Shown: positions 7,233-16,142, counted from the stretch's first letter. The stretch: DNA of 64,000 nt from CANHEE01 sp049316985 (GCA_049316985.1 JBMOJB010000002.1:15553-79552); one strand, 5' to 3'. The notes: generated by a model not told the origin, from the letters alone. Made by a program: numbers and translations.

Positions 7233-10184
7233 TTATTTTAATACCTTTCTCAATTGGATACTGGTACCATTGGTGCTGTCACTCCTGATTTCCAACAATG
7301 CATCGATTTCCTTTGCTCGAAATCGCATGTTGTCTAAGCCGAAATTTTCCACATATTCTTTATTAGGATCAAAACCTACACCATTATCACTAATGATCAG
7401 GAGTAGCGTTTCGTCCTCGCCGCATTCTATTGTTATATCAATAATTCGTGCCTGCGAATGCTTGATAATATTTTGAATAGCCTCTTGTCCAATCCTGAAA
7501 AGACCCAATACCGTATTTGAATACAATGTGTGATTGGATATAATGTTTTCATGAAACGACAACACAAGTGATGAATTGTCTCGTATTTGATAAATAATAT
7601 ATTGCTTGAGCCGGTCTGCAAAATCCTGGACAGTAATTTCCTCTTTATTCAGAGCCCAGATTGTGTCTCGGATGCTGCTCATCATATTTTGAGCATTAGA
7701 GCGTAAGTTGAGCAAACGGTCTTTTAGATGGTCTTCTTCAGGGGACAATTGACCGGTGGCCCAGTCCATACTTGATATCAGATAAGTTATCTGTGCACCT
7801 ACATTGTCGTGTAAATCACGAGAGATGCGTTCGCGTTCATTTTTCAATTGATTCAGCAGCTGAAATGCCTGCTCTTGTTTGCGGCTTTTTCTTCTTTGCC
7901 AATAATAAACCAAAGCGGCTACTGAAGCCACGAAAAGCATAGCACAAATCAGATAGAACCACCATCTCATATAAATTGGCGTGATGATATGAATGTACAG
8001 CGTGGCGACCTGTTGCGATTCTTTGCCATCGTCGTTTGCGGCTCTTACTTTAAATGCATAATCACCTGGTGGAATTTTTGGATATCTGGCAAATCGTTGA
8101 CCACTGGCGTAAATCCAGTCTTTGTCAATACCTTCCAGTTTATAGAAATATTGAACGGTCTTATTTGCTGAAAACTGCAGTCCGGTAAATTCAAATGACA
8201 AGGTATTTTGGCCGTAAGGAAAGCTTAGGTATTTTTTATACCAAATAATTGTATCAGTGGGGTAGTCATAGTCATTGACGCGCACTTTAGAAATGATCGG
8301 GATGGGTGCGACGGGATTGTCAAAAAAATTATTTTCTTTGAAATAATTGATGCCGCGTACACCGCCAAAAATAATGAGGCTGTCTTCGGAACGGAAAAAT
8401 GCGCCGGTATTGAATTCGTAGCTTTGCAGGTTGTTGTTCAAAGTAAAGTTTTTGAAAATTGACTTTGAAATATTAAGTCTTGAAATTCCGCGGTTGTGGC
8501 TGAGCCAAAGTGTTTTCCCGGCTCCTTCTAATACGCCGTATATGAAGTCGTTGGCCAGTCCATATTTTTCTTTATTGTATAGTTTAATTGATTGGCCGGG
8601 TTTGGATTGATACAGGCCGGAGGTAGTGGCAATCCAAAATGTATTGTCAGAACTCCTAAGGATGTGCTTGCAATATACGGAGGGTGCCAAAACTGTTAGT
8701 TGTCCTGATTTTGAAATAAAGAAAAGCCCCGCTTTGGTGCCAACATAATAGGAGTTGTCATCCCCTGTTGCAAGGCAAGTGATTTCCTTGTCTACATATA
8801 CATTGGGGACGGCAGTGATGCGGTTTAGAGGTTCATATACGTATAGTTTTCCACCGGATCCCACAAGAAACTGGTTTTCACTGAGCCTACAGACTGCGGT
8901 GATTTTTTTTATGCCATTTTGAGCCAGGAGAGTTTCATCCAAAGTACTGATTTCATGAGTTTTTATGTTGAGGAGCTGTAAGGATTGATGAGCAAAGAGT
9001 AGGAGATGCGCTTGTCCCCACTGTTCTATTTTAAAAATGTATTGTTTTACAGGAATGGTTATGCAGGGTTTTTCCGGATTTTTTAAGTCATATATTTCTA
9101 TTCCTTTCTTTAAAACACTACAGTACAGGTTGTTGTCTCCTTTTTTCTTAATAATTGCTTTTATATAGTAATAATTTTCACTAGGTATCAGGGAGAATTT
9201 ATTGGTATTCGGAATTAATTTATTGACTCCGGCGGAATTCGTGCCTACCCAAAGGTTGCCATCAATATCGCTTGCAATGCTGAGAATCTGGTTGGTCGAC
9301 AATGACTTGAGATCGTTGGGGTCGTGCTTAATTAAAGTTGTTTTTTCGCTGGCAGGTGTGAAATTGATCAGCCCTTTGTCGGTCGCCAGAAGAATGCCTT
9401 TTGGCCATGATGTAATCTTGAGAATGGGAAATTTAGAAACAATGTATTGCTTTAGTATGCTGAGGTTTTCATTGCAAATCAGGAGTCTTCCTGAAGTGGT
9501 GCCAAAATACATTTTACCGTTACTTGTAAAGTTGCAATTTATGTCTGCAAATTCGGGATGAGCTTTTTCCACGCTCCAGCTTTCTGTCGTGGAATCGAAT
9601 ATATACTGATGTTCCTTAGTGAAAACCAGTAAGTTGTTTTTGTATGGAACAAAGGTCATTTTGCCCTTATGTTGAGAGGTATCTGCAGGAAAAGTAAAAC
9701 TCTTCATAGCTTTTGCGCTTTCTCGGTCGATACACTCTATGTTTCCTTTGACATCGTGGCACCACAATTTACCATTTTCGGTTTCATAGAAAGCGTTCAT
9801 GTCAAAATTGCCAGTTTTGACGGCCATGAATTTGTCTGTAATGTGGTTGTATTTGGAACAACCTCCAATCCTGAAAAAACACCAAATATCCCCTGATCGG
9901 TCCAGGTATAATTTTCTAATGTCACCGGATGTCAGCGAGGTCGGACCTTCTTCTTCATGATGGTGATATGTGTGAAATTCATAACCATCGTAGCGATTTA
10001 ATCCATCGGAGGTAGCAAACCACCAAAAGCCTTTTGAGTCTTGCAGAATATCCCATACGGTGCCTTGAGACAAACCCTCCTGTACACCAAAACGTTCGAA
10101 TTTGAAGTCCGAATCCTGACCCACTAAGCGCAAATTGAATAGCAGAGAAAGTATAAAAAGGTACAGGAGTTTTTGGCGCAGCAT
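7233..10184 (-). CDS. Beta-propeller sensor histidine kinase
   Basis: A 983-residue membrane sensor kinase. Order: a signal peptide (about 1-22, ending near RLVGQ), a large periplasmic two-component-regulator beta-propeller (about 24-650, with repeats such as GLSQGTVWDILQDSKGFWWF), a Y_Y_Y domain (about 660-728), one membrane helix (about 738-761), then a HisKA_3 dimerisation domain with RISRDLHDNVGAQ (phospho-His near 790) and an HATPase_c domain (IGQEAIQNIIKH, DNGVGFDP, and FGLDNMRFRA). HisKA_3 kinases usually act on LuxR/NarL-type regulators, but none is adjacent, and this protein lacks the receiver and AraC domains of the hybrid (HTCS) sensors of Bacteroides. The signal and target are unknown. 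It has its own promoter (10222-10249) and converges with the ROK kinase. Confidence 0.9.
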   Translation of the reverse strand: MLRQKLLYLFILSLLFNLRLVGQDSDFKFERFGVQEGLSQGTVWDILQDSKGFWWFATSDGLNRYDGYEFHTYHHHEEEGPTSLTSGDIRKLYLDRSGDIWCFFRIGGCSKYNHITDKFMAVKTGNFDMNAFYETENGKLWCHDVKGNIECIDRESAKAMKSFTFPADTSQHKGKMTFVPYKNNLLVFTKEHQYIFDSTTESWSVEKAHPEFADINCNFTSNGKMYFGTTSGRLLICNENLSILKQYIVSKFPILKITSWPKGILLATDKGLINFTPASEKTTLIKHDPNDLKSLSTNQILSIASDIDGNLWVGTNSAGVNKLIPNTNKFSLIPSENYYYIKAIIKKKGDNNLYCSVLKKGIEIYDLKNPEKPCITIPVKQYIFKIEQWGQAHLLLFAHQSLQLLNIKTHEISTLDETLLAQNGIKKITAVCRLSENQFLVGSGGKLYVYEPLNRITAVPNVYVDKEITCLATGDDNSYYVGTKAGLFFISKSGQLTVLAPSVYCKHILRSSDNTFWIATTSGLYQSKPGQSIKLYNKEKYGLANDFIYGVLEGAGKTLWLSHNRGISRLNISKSIFKNFTLNNNLQSYEFNTGAFFRSEDSLIIFGGVRGINYFKENNFFDNPVAPIPIISKVRVNDYDYPTDTIIWYKKYLSFPYGQNTLSFEFTGLQFSANKTVQYFYKLEGIDKDWIYASGQRFARYPKIPPGDYAFKVRAANDDGKESQQVATLYIHIITPIYMRWWFYLICAMLFVASVAALVYYWQRRKSRKQEQAFQLLNQLKNERERISRDLHDNVGAQITYLISSMDWATGQLSPEEDHLKDRLLNLRSNAQNMMSSIRDTIWALNKEEITVQDFADRLKQYIIYQIRDNSSLVLSFHENIISNHTLYSNTVLGLFRIGQEAIQNIIKHSQARIIDITIECGEDETLLLIISDNGVGFDPNKEYVENFGLDNMRFRAKEIDALLEIRSDSTNGTSIQLRKVLK

Positions 10185-10221
10185 GAATTGGGCATTTTCT
10201 GTTTAGCTTGAAAACTTGTAC

Positions 10222-10249
10222 CAAAGATAATAGATTTACGCAATTGCAA
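10222..10249 (-). promoter_or_regulatory. Promoter of the sensor kinase
   Basis: On the minus strand TTG (10249-10247), 17 bp, then TATCTTTG (10229-10222). Both boxes match the Bacteroidota consensus. The start codon is about 38 nt further on, giving a leader of roughly 30 nt. Confidence 0.65.
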
Positions 10250-10329
10250 GCTGTATAAACTTTTTTTGGGAGCATTGGTAGCAGAATCTTAACTTGTGTT
10301 TTTTCGCGGAAGTTTGTTTTAATCAATAG

Positions 10330-10480
10330 TAAGTTGTTGTACTAAAGCTTTTATTTTAAGTTTTATTTGATTTTAAATCTCATTTTATTTTCACAATAAT
10401 TTATTCATTCTATAAATAAAGAACTGTTAGTTAATTTATTAATACATATAAAAATAAAATTATACTTTCATAATGGCTTT
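10330..10480. other. Very A+T-rich noncoding stretch
   Basis: Part of the 774-bp gap between the sensor kinase and the E2 gene. It is made almost wholly of A and T with no ORF of note. It lies directly upstream of the small-RNA promoter and could act as an UP-like or curved element; that is inference. Confidence 0.4.
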
Positions 10481-10488
10481 TTTTTGTC

Positions 10489-10520
10489 TTTGTTACTTAG
10501 TGTAAATTCATTCACCTTTG
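10489..10520 (+). promoter_or_regulatory. Promoter of candidate small RNA
   Basis: TTTG at 10489-10492, a 20-bp spacer, then CACCTTTG at 10513-10520, which differs from TAnnTTTG only in the first base. Transcription would begin near 10526. No annotated gene uses it; its product would run to the terminator at 10769-10796. Confidence 0.55.
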
Positions 10521-10525
10521 CACTG

Positions 10526-10796
10526 TGAATTGCGAAAGTAAGGGACGACGATTAGCAGTTTATTAAAGGTGGCGATACCGCTGCATTTGTTGCAGAAATC
10601 ACAAAATTATATAATTGTTGCGATGAGCCAGATCGGCAAGGGACGGCCCAAAATCTGGCTCATCAATACATTTTTAGGGATTTCGAAAATCGAATTGATT
10701 CGTCAACTAAATTAGAAATTTTACTAGAGCTTGTAGTTTATGTTCATGGGATTATAAATTGTTGGAAAGTCGCATCTAAAGAGGTGCGACTTTTTT
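10526..10796 (+). ncRNA. Candidate structured small RNA (~270 nt)
   Basis: This interval is bounded by a Bacteroidota-type promoter and a perfect intrinsic terminator yet holds no convincing gene. It contains a 12-bp perfect stem, GATGAGCCAGAT (10622-10633) with ATCTGGCTCATC (10653-10664), whose 19-nt loop can fold further as GGG-ACGG-CCC; a CTGCA/TGCAG hairpin near 10580; TTGA-TTCG-TCAA near 10693, a UUCG tetraloop; and smaller stems. GGGACG occurs twice (about 10541 and 10640). The only ORF, ATG 10623 to TAG 10715 (30 codons), starts inside the 12-bp stem. I do not recognise an RNA family: the ends do not pair as in 6S RNA, and there are no SRP or tmRNA motifs. A small peptide mRNA remains possible. 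Confidence 0.55.
10769..10796 (+). terminator. Intrinsic terminator of candidate small RNA
   Basis: A 9-bp stem (GTCGCATCT at 10769-10777 with AGGTGCGAC at 10782-10790, one G-U pair), an AAAG loop, then six T. It is a textbook terminator and lies more than 160 bp before the next gene, so it must end a transcript starting in the gap or before it. Confidence 0.9.
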
Positions 10797-10856
10797 GTGT
10801 GTAAAGAGGCATGTCAATTTACTTTTCATTTCCTTTCCGAAATAGAATATTTGGCT

Positions 10857-10864
10857 TACCTTTG
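10857..10864 (+). promoter_or_regulatory. Candidate -7 box for the E2 gene
   Basis: TACCTTTG, an exact match to TAnnTTTG, 94 bp before the E2 start codon. No clear TTG at the -33 distance was seen. Confidence 0.5.
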
Positions 10865-10958
10865 CGCTTTAATTTTGCACCCTTTGAATTAAATTTTCTT
10901 AGTTAAAATGAAGAAATGGTGCAGATTGTATCTAATTTAGTACAATAAATAAGTAATT

Positions 10959-12242
10959 ATGGCTCATATTGAGTTGATTATGCCCAAAATGGGTGAAAGT
11001 ATTATAGAAGCAACCATACTTCGATGGGTCAAAAATGTGGGAGACAAAGTTGCGATGGATGAATCTATTCTGGAAATTGCAACAGACAAAGTGGATTCAG
11101 AAGTGCCATCGCCGGTGGATGGAGTAATCAGAGAAATTCGATTTAAAGAAAATGATGTCGTGCCTATTGGTACAATCATCGCCATAATTAGTACCGACGC
11201 TGCTGAAATTGCTCAGCCGACTCCTTCTACAGAGCCGAAAGCAGAAAAAATGGCAAGCGAAACTCTGGCAGTTTCTACTTCTACGACTATTCAGCAAGAG
11301 AATTTTGCGGATAGCCAGCGTTTTTACTCTCCGTTAGTGAAAAGTATTGCCAAGCAAGAAAATCTGGCATTTAATGAATTGGAGAATATTGCAGGTAGTG
11401 GTGCAGAAGGTAGAGTTACCAAAAAAGACATCATCGGTTACCTCGAAAACAGAAACAGTTCCGCTGCACTGAGTAGTCCCGTTTCCAAGCCTGCGGCTGC
11501 AGCCTTTGTCGCTCCGGCAGTAAGTGTGAGTGGAAACGTTGAAATTATAGAAATGGACAGAATGAGGAAACTCATTGCGGACAATATGGTCATGTCGAAG
11601 CATGTTTCACCACATGTGACTTCATTTGTAGAATGTGACGTGACGAATATGTTCAACTGGCGCTCTAAAGTAAAAGGTGAATTCGCGAAAAAATACAATG
11701 AGAATATAACGTTTACTCCGATCTTCATAGAGGCGGTAGCTAAGGCAATCCGAGATTTCCCGATGATTAATGTTTCAGTAGATGGAACAAAAATTATCCT
11801 TCGTAAAGATGTAAATATCGGAATGGCTGCAGCGTTGCCTTCCGGCAATCTGATCGTGCCAGTCATCAAGGGAGCTGATCAGTTGAATCTGGCAGGTTTG
11901 ACACGTCAGGTAAATGACTTCGCTGTCCGTGCCCGTGCCAATAAATTGAAGCCCGATGAGATTCAAGGCGGAACATTCACCTTAACAAATGTGGGTACTT
12001 TCGGAAATGTGATGGGTACTCCTATCATTTACCAGCCGCAGGTTGCGATAATGGCCACCGGTGCCATTAAGAAAAAACCGGCAGTTATTGAAACAGAATA
12101 TGGCGACGTCATTGCCATTCGCCAGATGATGTTTTTGTCTTTAAGTTATGACCACCGTATCGTCGATGGTTCGTTGGGAGGATCTTTTCTTCGTCGTGTC
12201 GCTGATTATCTGGAGCAATTTGACCCCAATAGAGATGTATAA
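10959..12242 (+). CDS. 2-oxoacid dehydrogenase E2 (dihydrolipoyl acyltransferase)
   Basis: A 427-residue E2 subunit that transfers acyl groups from lipoyl-lysine to CoA in a cytosolic 2-oxoacid dehydrogenase complex. Domains: one lipoyl domain (residues 1-80, lipoylation lysine in EIATDKVDSEVPSP), a linker, a peripheral-subunit-binding domain (about 122-160, YSPLVKSIAKQ ... GAEGRVTKKDI), an Ala/Pro-rich linker, and the catalytic domain (about 193-427) with the active-site SYDHRIVDGSLGG. The DKVDSEVPSP lipoyl motif resembles branched-chain 2-oxoacid E2s, but acetyl specificity cannot be excluded. No E1 or E3 gene is adjacent, so its partners are encoded elsewhere. A strong terminator follows. 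Confidence 0.88.
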   Translation: MAHIELIMPKMGESIIEATILRWVKNVGDKVAMDESILEIATDKVDSEVPSPVDGVIREIRFKENDVVPIGTIIAIISTDAAEIAQPTPSTEPKAEKMASETLAVSTSTTIQQENFADSQRFYSPLVKSIAKQENLAFNELENIAGSGAEGRVTKKDIIGYLENRNSSAALSSPVSKPAAAAFVAPAVSVSGNVEIIEMDRMRKLIADNMVMSKHVSPHVTSFVECDVTNMFNWRSKVKGEFAKKYNENITFTPIFIEAVAKAIRDFPMINVSVDGTKIILRKDVNIGMAAALPSGNLIVPVIKGADQLNLAGLTRQVNDFAVRARANKLKPDEIQGGTFTLTNVGTFGNVMGTPIIYQPQVAIMATGAIKKKPAVIETEYGDVIAIRQMMFLSLSYDHRIVDGSLGGSFLRRVADYLEQFDPNRDV

Positions 12243-12266
12243 ACTATAATTTCACTTGAAATACCT

Positions 12267-12305
12267 TGCCCTTCAGAGAAACCCTATTCTCTGTGGGGCA
12301 TTTTT
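12267..12305 (+). terminator. Intrinsic terminator after E2 gene
   Basis: Outer stem TGCCC (12267-12271) with GGGCA (12296-12300), a 3x3 internal loop, inner stem AGAGAA/TTCTCT, and a T5 tail. It begins 25 bp after the E2 stop. Confidence 0.85.
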
Positions 12306-12582
12306 ATTTGTTGTTGTGCCCGGTAAATGCGCTAATTTCAATTGATTAAAATTGCTATCGATAGATTTTTTATTTGTTGCTTCTTCAATTATACGCTAAA
12401 CACTTTATTGATTGCAAAATTCAAACAATCGGAGTGATCAACAAAGCGCCAAACAATGAGACTATTTTTGTGTTTCGCTTGAAAAAAATAAGTAAAATTA
12501 CATTAAGTGCACAAAAAACCATCCTTTTTGATTTTTTTGACGTATAATAGGTGCTAATCATAAAAATATTTACAAATCAATA
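12306..12582. other. Noncoding spacer upstream of asnS
   Basis: A 277-bp A+T-rich spacer, the remainder of a 340-bp gene-free gap. A TATTTTTG box at 12473-12480 could be the asnS promoter, which would give a leader of about 95 nt; no good -33 box was found. Nothing else is recognised. Confidence 0.4.
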
Positions 12583-14037
12583 ATGGTAAAAAGAAATGAA
12601 ATTGCTTCCTTGTTAAAAGGAGAGCATATAGGAAAAGAAGTAATCGTAAGAGGATGGGTGCGGTCTTTTCGCAACAACCAGTTCATGATCCTTAATGATG
12701 GGTCAACGTTTCATAGCATTCAAATAGTGGTAGATCACGAAAATACAGATCCTGCCACCATCAAAAGGATTACCGTGGGTGCTGCTGTCGGTGTTACTGG
12801 CACTTTACTTGAATCACAAGGAAAAGGTCAGAAATACGAAGTGTCTGCCAGCAGTATCGAAATATACGGAGACTGTGATCCGGAACAATATCCGCTTCAG
12901 CTAAAAAATAGACCCAGTCTGGAATACCTCCGAGAAATCGCACACCTGCGTTTCAGAACCAACACTTTCGGCGCAGTATTTCGGGTGCGCCATGCCATGG
13001 CGTTCGCTATTCACAAATTCTTCAACGACAGAGGTTTCTATTATCTGAATACGCCAATTGTGACTGCTTCAGATGCCGAAGGTGCAGGAGAAATGTTTCG
13101 GGTAACGACCTTAGATATGGACAATCCTTCGCGAACAGCCGATGGCGCAATTAATTTTAGCGACGACTTTTTTGGAAGGTCTGCCAATCTTACCGTATCC
13201 GGACAGTTGGAAGCAGAGTTGGGAGCCATGGCACTTGGGAAAGTGTACACTTTTGGTCCGACTTTCCGCGCGGAAAATTCAAACACTACTCGGCATTTAG
13301 CTGAATTCTGGATGATTGAACCAGAGGTGGCTTTCGCAGATTTGGAAGATAATATGGATCTGGCAGAGGCATTGTTGAAGTATTGCATTCGATACGCCTT
13401 AGACAATTGTGCGGATGATCTTGAGTTTCTGGCACAGCGTCTCGCAGAAGAAGAGAAGCAAAAACCTCAGGCAGAAAGAAGTGAAATGGGTTTGCTTGAA
13501 AAGTTAAACTTTTGTTTGGAAAACGATTTTGAAAGGCTGACCTATACCGCAGCAATTGATATTCTTAAAGCTTCCAAACCCAATCAGAAAAAGCAATTCA
13601 AGTACCTGATTGAAGGATGGGGTGCCGACTTGCAATCTGAACATGAGCGTTACCTGGTTGAAAAGCACTTCAAAAAACCTGTGATCTTGACCAATTATCC
13701 TGCCGATATTAAAGCATTCTACATGAGGCAAGATGAGGCGGTGGATGCTGTACCCGGACCAACGGTATCAGCTATGGATATCTTATTTCCGGGAATCGGT
13801 GAGATCGTAGGCGGTTCTCAAAGAGAAGAAAGACTGGATAGGCTAGTTCGGCGGATGAATGAAATGCATATACCCACTGAAGAAATGTATTGGTATTTAG
13901 ACACACGCAGGTATGGAGCTTGCCCGCATGCAGGATTTGGACTCGGTTTCGAACGAATGATTCTGTTTGTTACCGGCATGACAAATATACGTGATGTAAT
14001 TCCTTTTCCGCGTTTTCCCGGTAATGCAGATTTCTGA
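12583..14037 (+). CDS. asnS: Asparagine--tRNA ligase
   Basis: A 484-residue class IIb aminoacyl-tRNA synthetase. The N-terminal OB-fold anticodon-binding domain occupies about 1-115 (VRGWVRSFRNNQFMILNDGS). The catalytic domain has motif 1 around FFNDRGFYYLNTPIVTASDAEGAGE, VSGQLEAELGAMALGKVYTFGPT, motif 2 FRAENSNTTRHLAEFWMIEPE, and motif 3 GFGLGFERMILFVTGMTNIRDV. The E-N-S-N-T motif and the absence of the GAD domain separate it from bacterial AspRS. Full length. It stands alone between the E2 terminator and the rimP operon. Confidence 0.96.
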   Translation: MVKRNEIASLLKGEHIGKEVIVRGWVRSFRNNQFMILNDGSTFHSIQIVVDHENTDPATIKRITVGAAVGVTGTLLESQGKGQKYEVSASSIEIYGDCDPEQYPLQLKNRPSLEYLREIAHLRFRTNTFGAVFRVRHAMAFAIHKFFNDRGFYYLNTPIVTASDAEGAGEMFRVTTLDMDNPSRTADGAINFSDDFFGRSANLTVSGQLEAELGAMALGKVYTFGPTFRAENSNTTRHLAEFWMIEPEVAFADLEDNMDLAEALLKYCIRYALDNCADDLEFLAQRLAEEEKQKPQAERSEMGLLEKLNFCLENDFERLTYTAAIDILKASKPNQKKQFKYLIEGWGADLQSEHERYLVEKHFKKPVILTNYPADIKAFYMRQDEAVDAVPGPTVSAMDILFPGIGEIVGGSQREERLDRLVRRMNEMHIPTEEMYWYLDTRRYGACPHAGFGLGFERMILFVTGMTNIRDVIPFPRFPGNADF

Positions 14038-14089
14038 TAATCTTTCAGAACTCCAAATTGTTGCTTAGAAAAAAAATAAAAAAAATCAC

Positions 14090-14117
14090 TTGTATACCAA
14101 TATTTTAAGTATCTTTG
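14090..14117 (+). promoter_or_regulatory. Promoter of rimP-nusA-infB
   Basis: TTG at 14090-14092, 17 bp, then TATCTTTG at 14110-14117, one of the best matches in the window. Transcription would start near 14123, leaving a ~65-nt leader that contains the hairpin at 14139-14166. Confidence 0.7.
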
Positions 14118-14138
14118 CTTGAGATTTTGGCTCAAAAG

Positions 14139-14168
14139 AAGAGGGAACACGAACATGTTCCCTCTTTT
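14139..14168 (+). promoter_or_regulatory. Leader hairpin, probable attenuator of rimP-nusA-infB
   Basis: A perfect 10-bp stem, AAGAGGGAAC (14139-14148) with GTTCCCTCTT (14157-14166), and an 8-nt loop, continuing into TTTTATTT. It lies wholly in the leader, between the promoter and the rimP start, and resembles an intrinsic terminator. Because the operon encodes NusA, which acts on hairpin-dependent pausing and termination, autoregulation by attenuation is a reasonable inference. Confidence 0.65.
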
Positions 14169-14187
14169 ATTTACAGGAATTCAGATA

Positions 14188-14667
14188 ATGGCGACAGTTG
14201 AACAAAAAATAGAAAAACTCCTATTAGAAAAATTTTCAGATACGGATTTTGCAGATTGCTTTGTGATTGAAATAAAACTTGGCGTAAGCAATAAACTGGA
14301 GGTATTTGTAGATGCAGATAATGGTATTGATTTTGGAAGATGTCAAAAGCTGAGCCGCTATCTGGAAGCTACTTTGGACACAGAAAAATGGCTGGGGGAA
14401 ACATATATTTTGGAGGTTTCATCGCCTGGCCTCAGTAGACCGCTAAAGTTTTTACGGCAGTATGCCAAACATATTGGACGAGATTTGGAAATAAGCAGCA
14501 ATGATGGAACTATAACGGAAGGTGAGTTTGTTTCCTTGGAAAATGATGTTATCAGTCTTCAATATGAAGAGAAAAGAAAAGAAGGTAAGAAGAATATCAA
14601 AGAAATGAAAATAGTGCCAATCCCTTTTTCTGAAGTTAAGAAAGCAATGGTGAAAATTAAATTTTAA
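14188..14667 (+). CDS. rimP: Ribosome maturation factor RimP
   Basis: A 159-residue RimP, needed for maturation of the 30S subunit. The N-terminal domain carries the typical EVFVDADNGIDFGRCQKLSRYLE segment in shorter blocks, followed by YILEVSSPGLSRPLK, the family signature, and a C-terminal SH3-like domain. I chose the ATG at 14188: an upstream in-frame start at 14119 would fall in the leader hairpin, and the conserved sequence begins only after 14188. AGGA at 14175-14178 may be a ribosome-binding site. First gene of the conserved rimP-nusA-infB operon; 72 bp precede nusA. Confidence 0.9.
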   Translation: MATVEQKIEKLLLEKFSDTDFADCFVIEIKLGVSNKLEVFVDADNGIDFGRCQKLSRYLEATLDTEKWLGETYILEVSSPGLSRPLKFLRQYAKHIGRDLEISSNDGTITEGEFVSLENDVISLQYEEKRKEGKKNIKEMKIVPIPFSEVKKAMVKIKF

Positions 14668-14739
14668 AATATTGCATAGGTAGTCGGCTATATACTTTTA
14701 TAATACCGACAAACAAAAACTAATAATAAAGTAATTCGA

Positions 14740-15990
14740 ATGATTAATTTAGTTGAAACTTTTTCAGAGTTTAATGACATCAAAAACATTGACCGCCCGG
14801 CAATGGTGCGTGTTTTGGAAGATGTATTCCGTACTTTGATTAAGAAAAAATTTGGGTCTGACGAAAATTTTGATGTAATCGTTAATACACAAAGCGGAGA
14901 CCTTGAATTGTGGCGCGTACGAGAAATTGTGCCGGATGGTGAAGTTTCTGATGAAAATAAGCATATTTCGATTTCAGAAGCAATTGCTATTGACTCTGAC
15001 TACGAAGTGGGTCAGGAATGCTACGAACAATTGCACCTGGATGATTTTGGCCGTCGCTCTATTTTAGCCGCACGTCAGACTTTGGTATCCAGAATTATGG
15101 AACTTGAAAAAGATGATGTTTACAAGAAATACCACGATCGAATCGGTGAACTGGTTACTGCAGAAGTAAGTCAGATCATGAAGAAGGAAATCCTGGTGCT
15201 AGACGATGCAACAGGGCACGAATTGGTGCTTCCACGAACTGAAATGATAAAAGGGGATTTCTATCGTAAAAATGAAATGGTTAGGGCCATCATCAAAAAA
15301 GTAGAAATGAAAAATAATACGCCGTCTGTTGTACTCTCCAGAATCGACCCATTATTTTTGGAAAGATTGCTAGAGCAGGAAGTTCCTGAAATTGAAGATG
15401 GTGTTATAACAATCAAGAATATTGTCCGCCAACCAGGTGAAAGAGCCAAAGTGGCAGTAGAGTCTTCAGATGATCGCATCGATCCGGTTGGAGCTTGTGT
15501 GGGTATGAAGGGTTCCAGAATTCATGGAATCGTTCGTGAACTTAGAAATGAAAACATCGACGTTATCAATTATACGAGTAATGAAGCGTTGTTCATTCAA
15601 CGCTCTTTGACACCGGCTAAAGTCAGCAATGTTAATATTGATTTTGATAAAAATCGTGCTTCTGTATTTTTAAAATCTGATCAAGTATCTCTTGCTATTG
15701 GAAAAGGTGGTTTGAATATTAAACTGGCCAGCAAATTAACAGGATTTGAAATTGATGTTTTCCGCGAAGATCAAGAGATTGAAATTGACGATGTTGATAT
15801 CGACGAATTCTCAGATGAATTGGATTCTTGGGTGATTGATGCACTCAAAGGGGTAGGACTTGACTCTGCAAGAAGTGTATTGGCCTTATCCAAGGAAGAA
15901 TTAATGCGTCGATGTGATTTTGAAGAGGAAACTGCAGACGATATTTTGTCTATCCTGGCTGAGGAGTTTGATGAAACGGAAGAATCATAG
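14740..15990 (+). CDS. nusA: Transcription termination/antitermination factor NusA
   Basis: A 416-residue NusA. The N-terminal RNA polymerase-binding domain (about 1-130) includes ALEDVF-type sequence (VLEDVFRTLIKKKFG); an S1 domain follows (about 135-200), then KH1 and KH2 with DPVGACVGMKGSRIHGIVREL and the second-KH SLAIGKGGLNIKLASKL. The C-terminal 70 residues (VDIDEFSDELDSW to the end) are acidic with one helix-hairpin-helix-like segment. It lacks the two long C-terminal acidic repeats of E. coli NusA, as is normal outside Proteobacteria. Located between rimP and infB, the canonical order. Confidence 0.95.
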   Translation: MINLVETFSEFNDIKNIDRPAMVRVLEDVFRTLIKKKFGSDENFDVIVNTQSGDLELWRVREIVPDGEVSDENKHISISEAIAIDSDYEVGQECYEQLHLDDFGRRSILAARQTLVSRIMELEKDDVYKKYHDRIGELVTAEVSQIMKKEILVLDDATGHELVLPRTEMIKGDFYRKNEMVRAIIKKVEMKNNTPSVVLSRIDPLFLERLLEQEVPEIEDGVITIKNIVRQPGERAKVAVESSDDRIDPVGACVGMKGSRIHGIVRELRNENIDVINYTSNEALFIQRSLTPAKVSNVNIDFDKNRASVFLKSDQVSLAIGKGGLNIKLASKLTGFEIDVFREDQEIEIDDVDIDEFSDELDSWVIDALKGVGLDSARSVLALSKEELMRRCDFEEETADDILSILAEEFDETEES

Positions 15991-16142
15991 GAAGTGAAAA
16001 CCTTACTGTTGCATTCAATGTGACTGTTTGGTTGGACCTATAACAACTTTTACAATTGCTAAAAGGTGACCTTAAAGTTGCCTGAATATATTGCTGGGGT
16101 ATGCCCTTGAGGCTGCCTTTTTACCACATTTTAAATTTTTGA

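Noticed and set aside
10526..10796. Candidate small RNA as 6S RNA
   Set aside because: The 5' and 3' ends do not pair into a long rod and there is no central open bubble; the fold is a string of local hairpins.
14119..14187. Extended RimP starting at 14119
   Set aside because: The extension runs through the leader hairpin just after the promoter and has no RimP-like sequence.
16040..16135. Hairpin plus T5 between nusA and infB as a terminator
   Set aside because: The stem has a mismatch and weak pairing, and the genes are a conserved operon; may be a weak attenuator at most.
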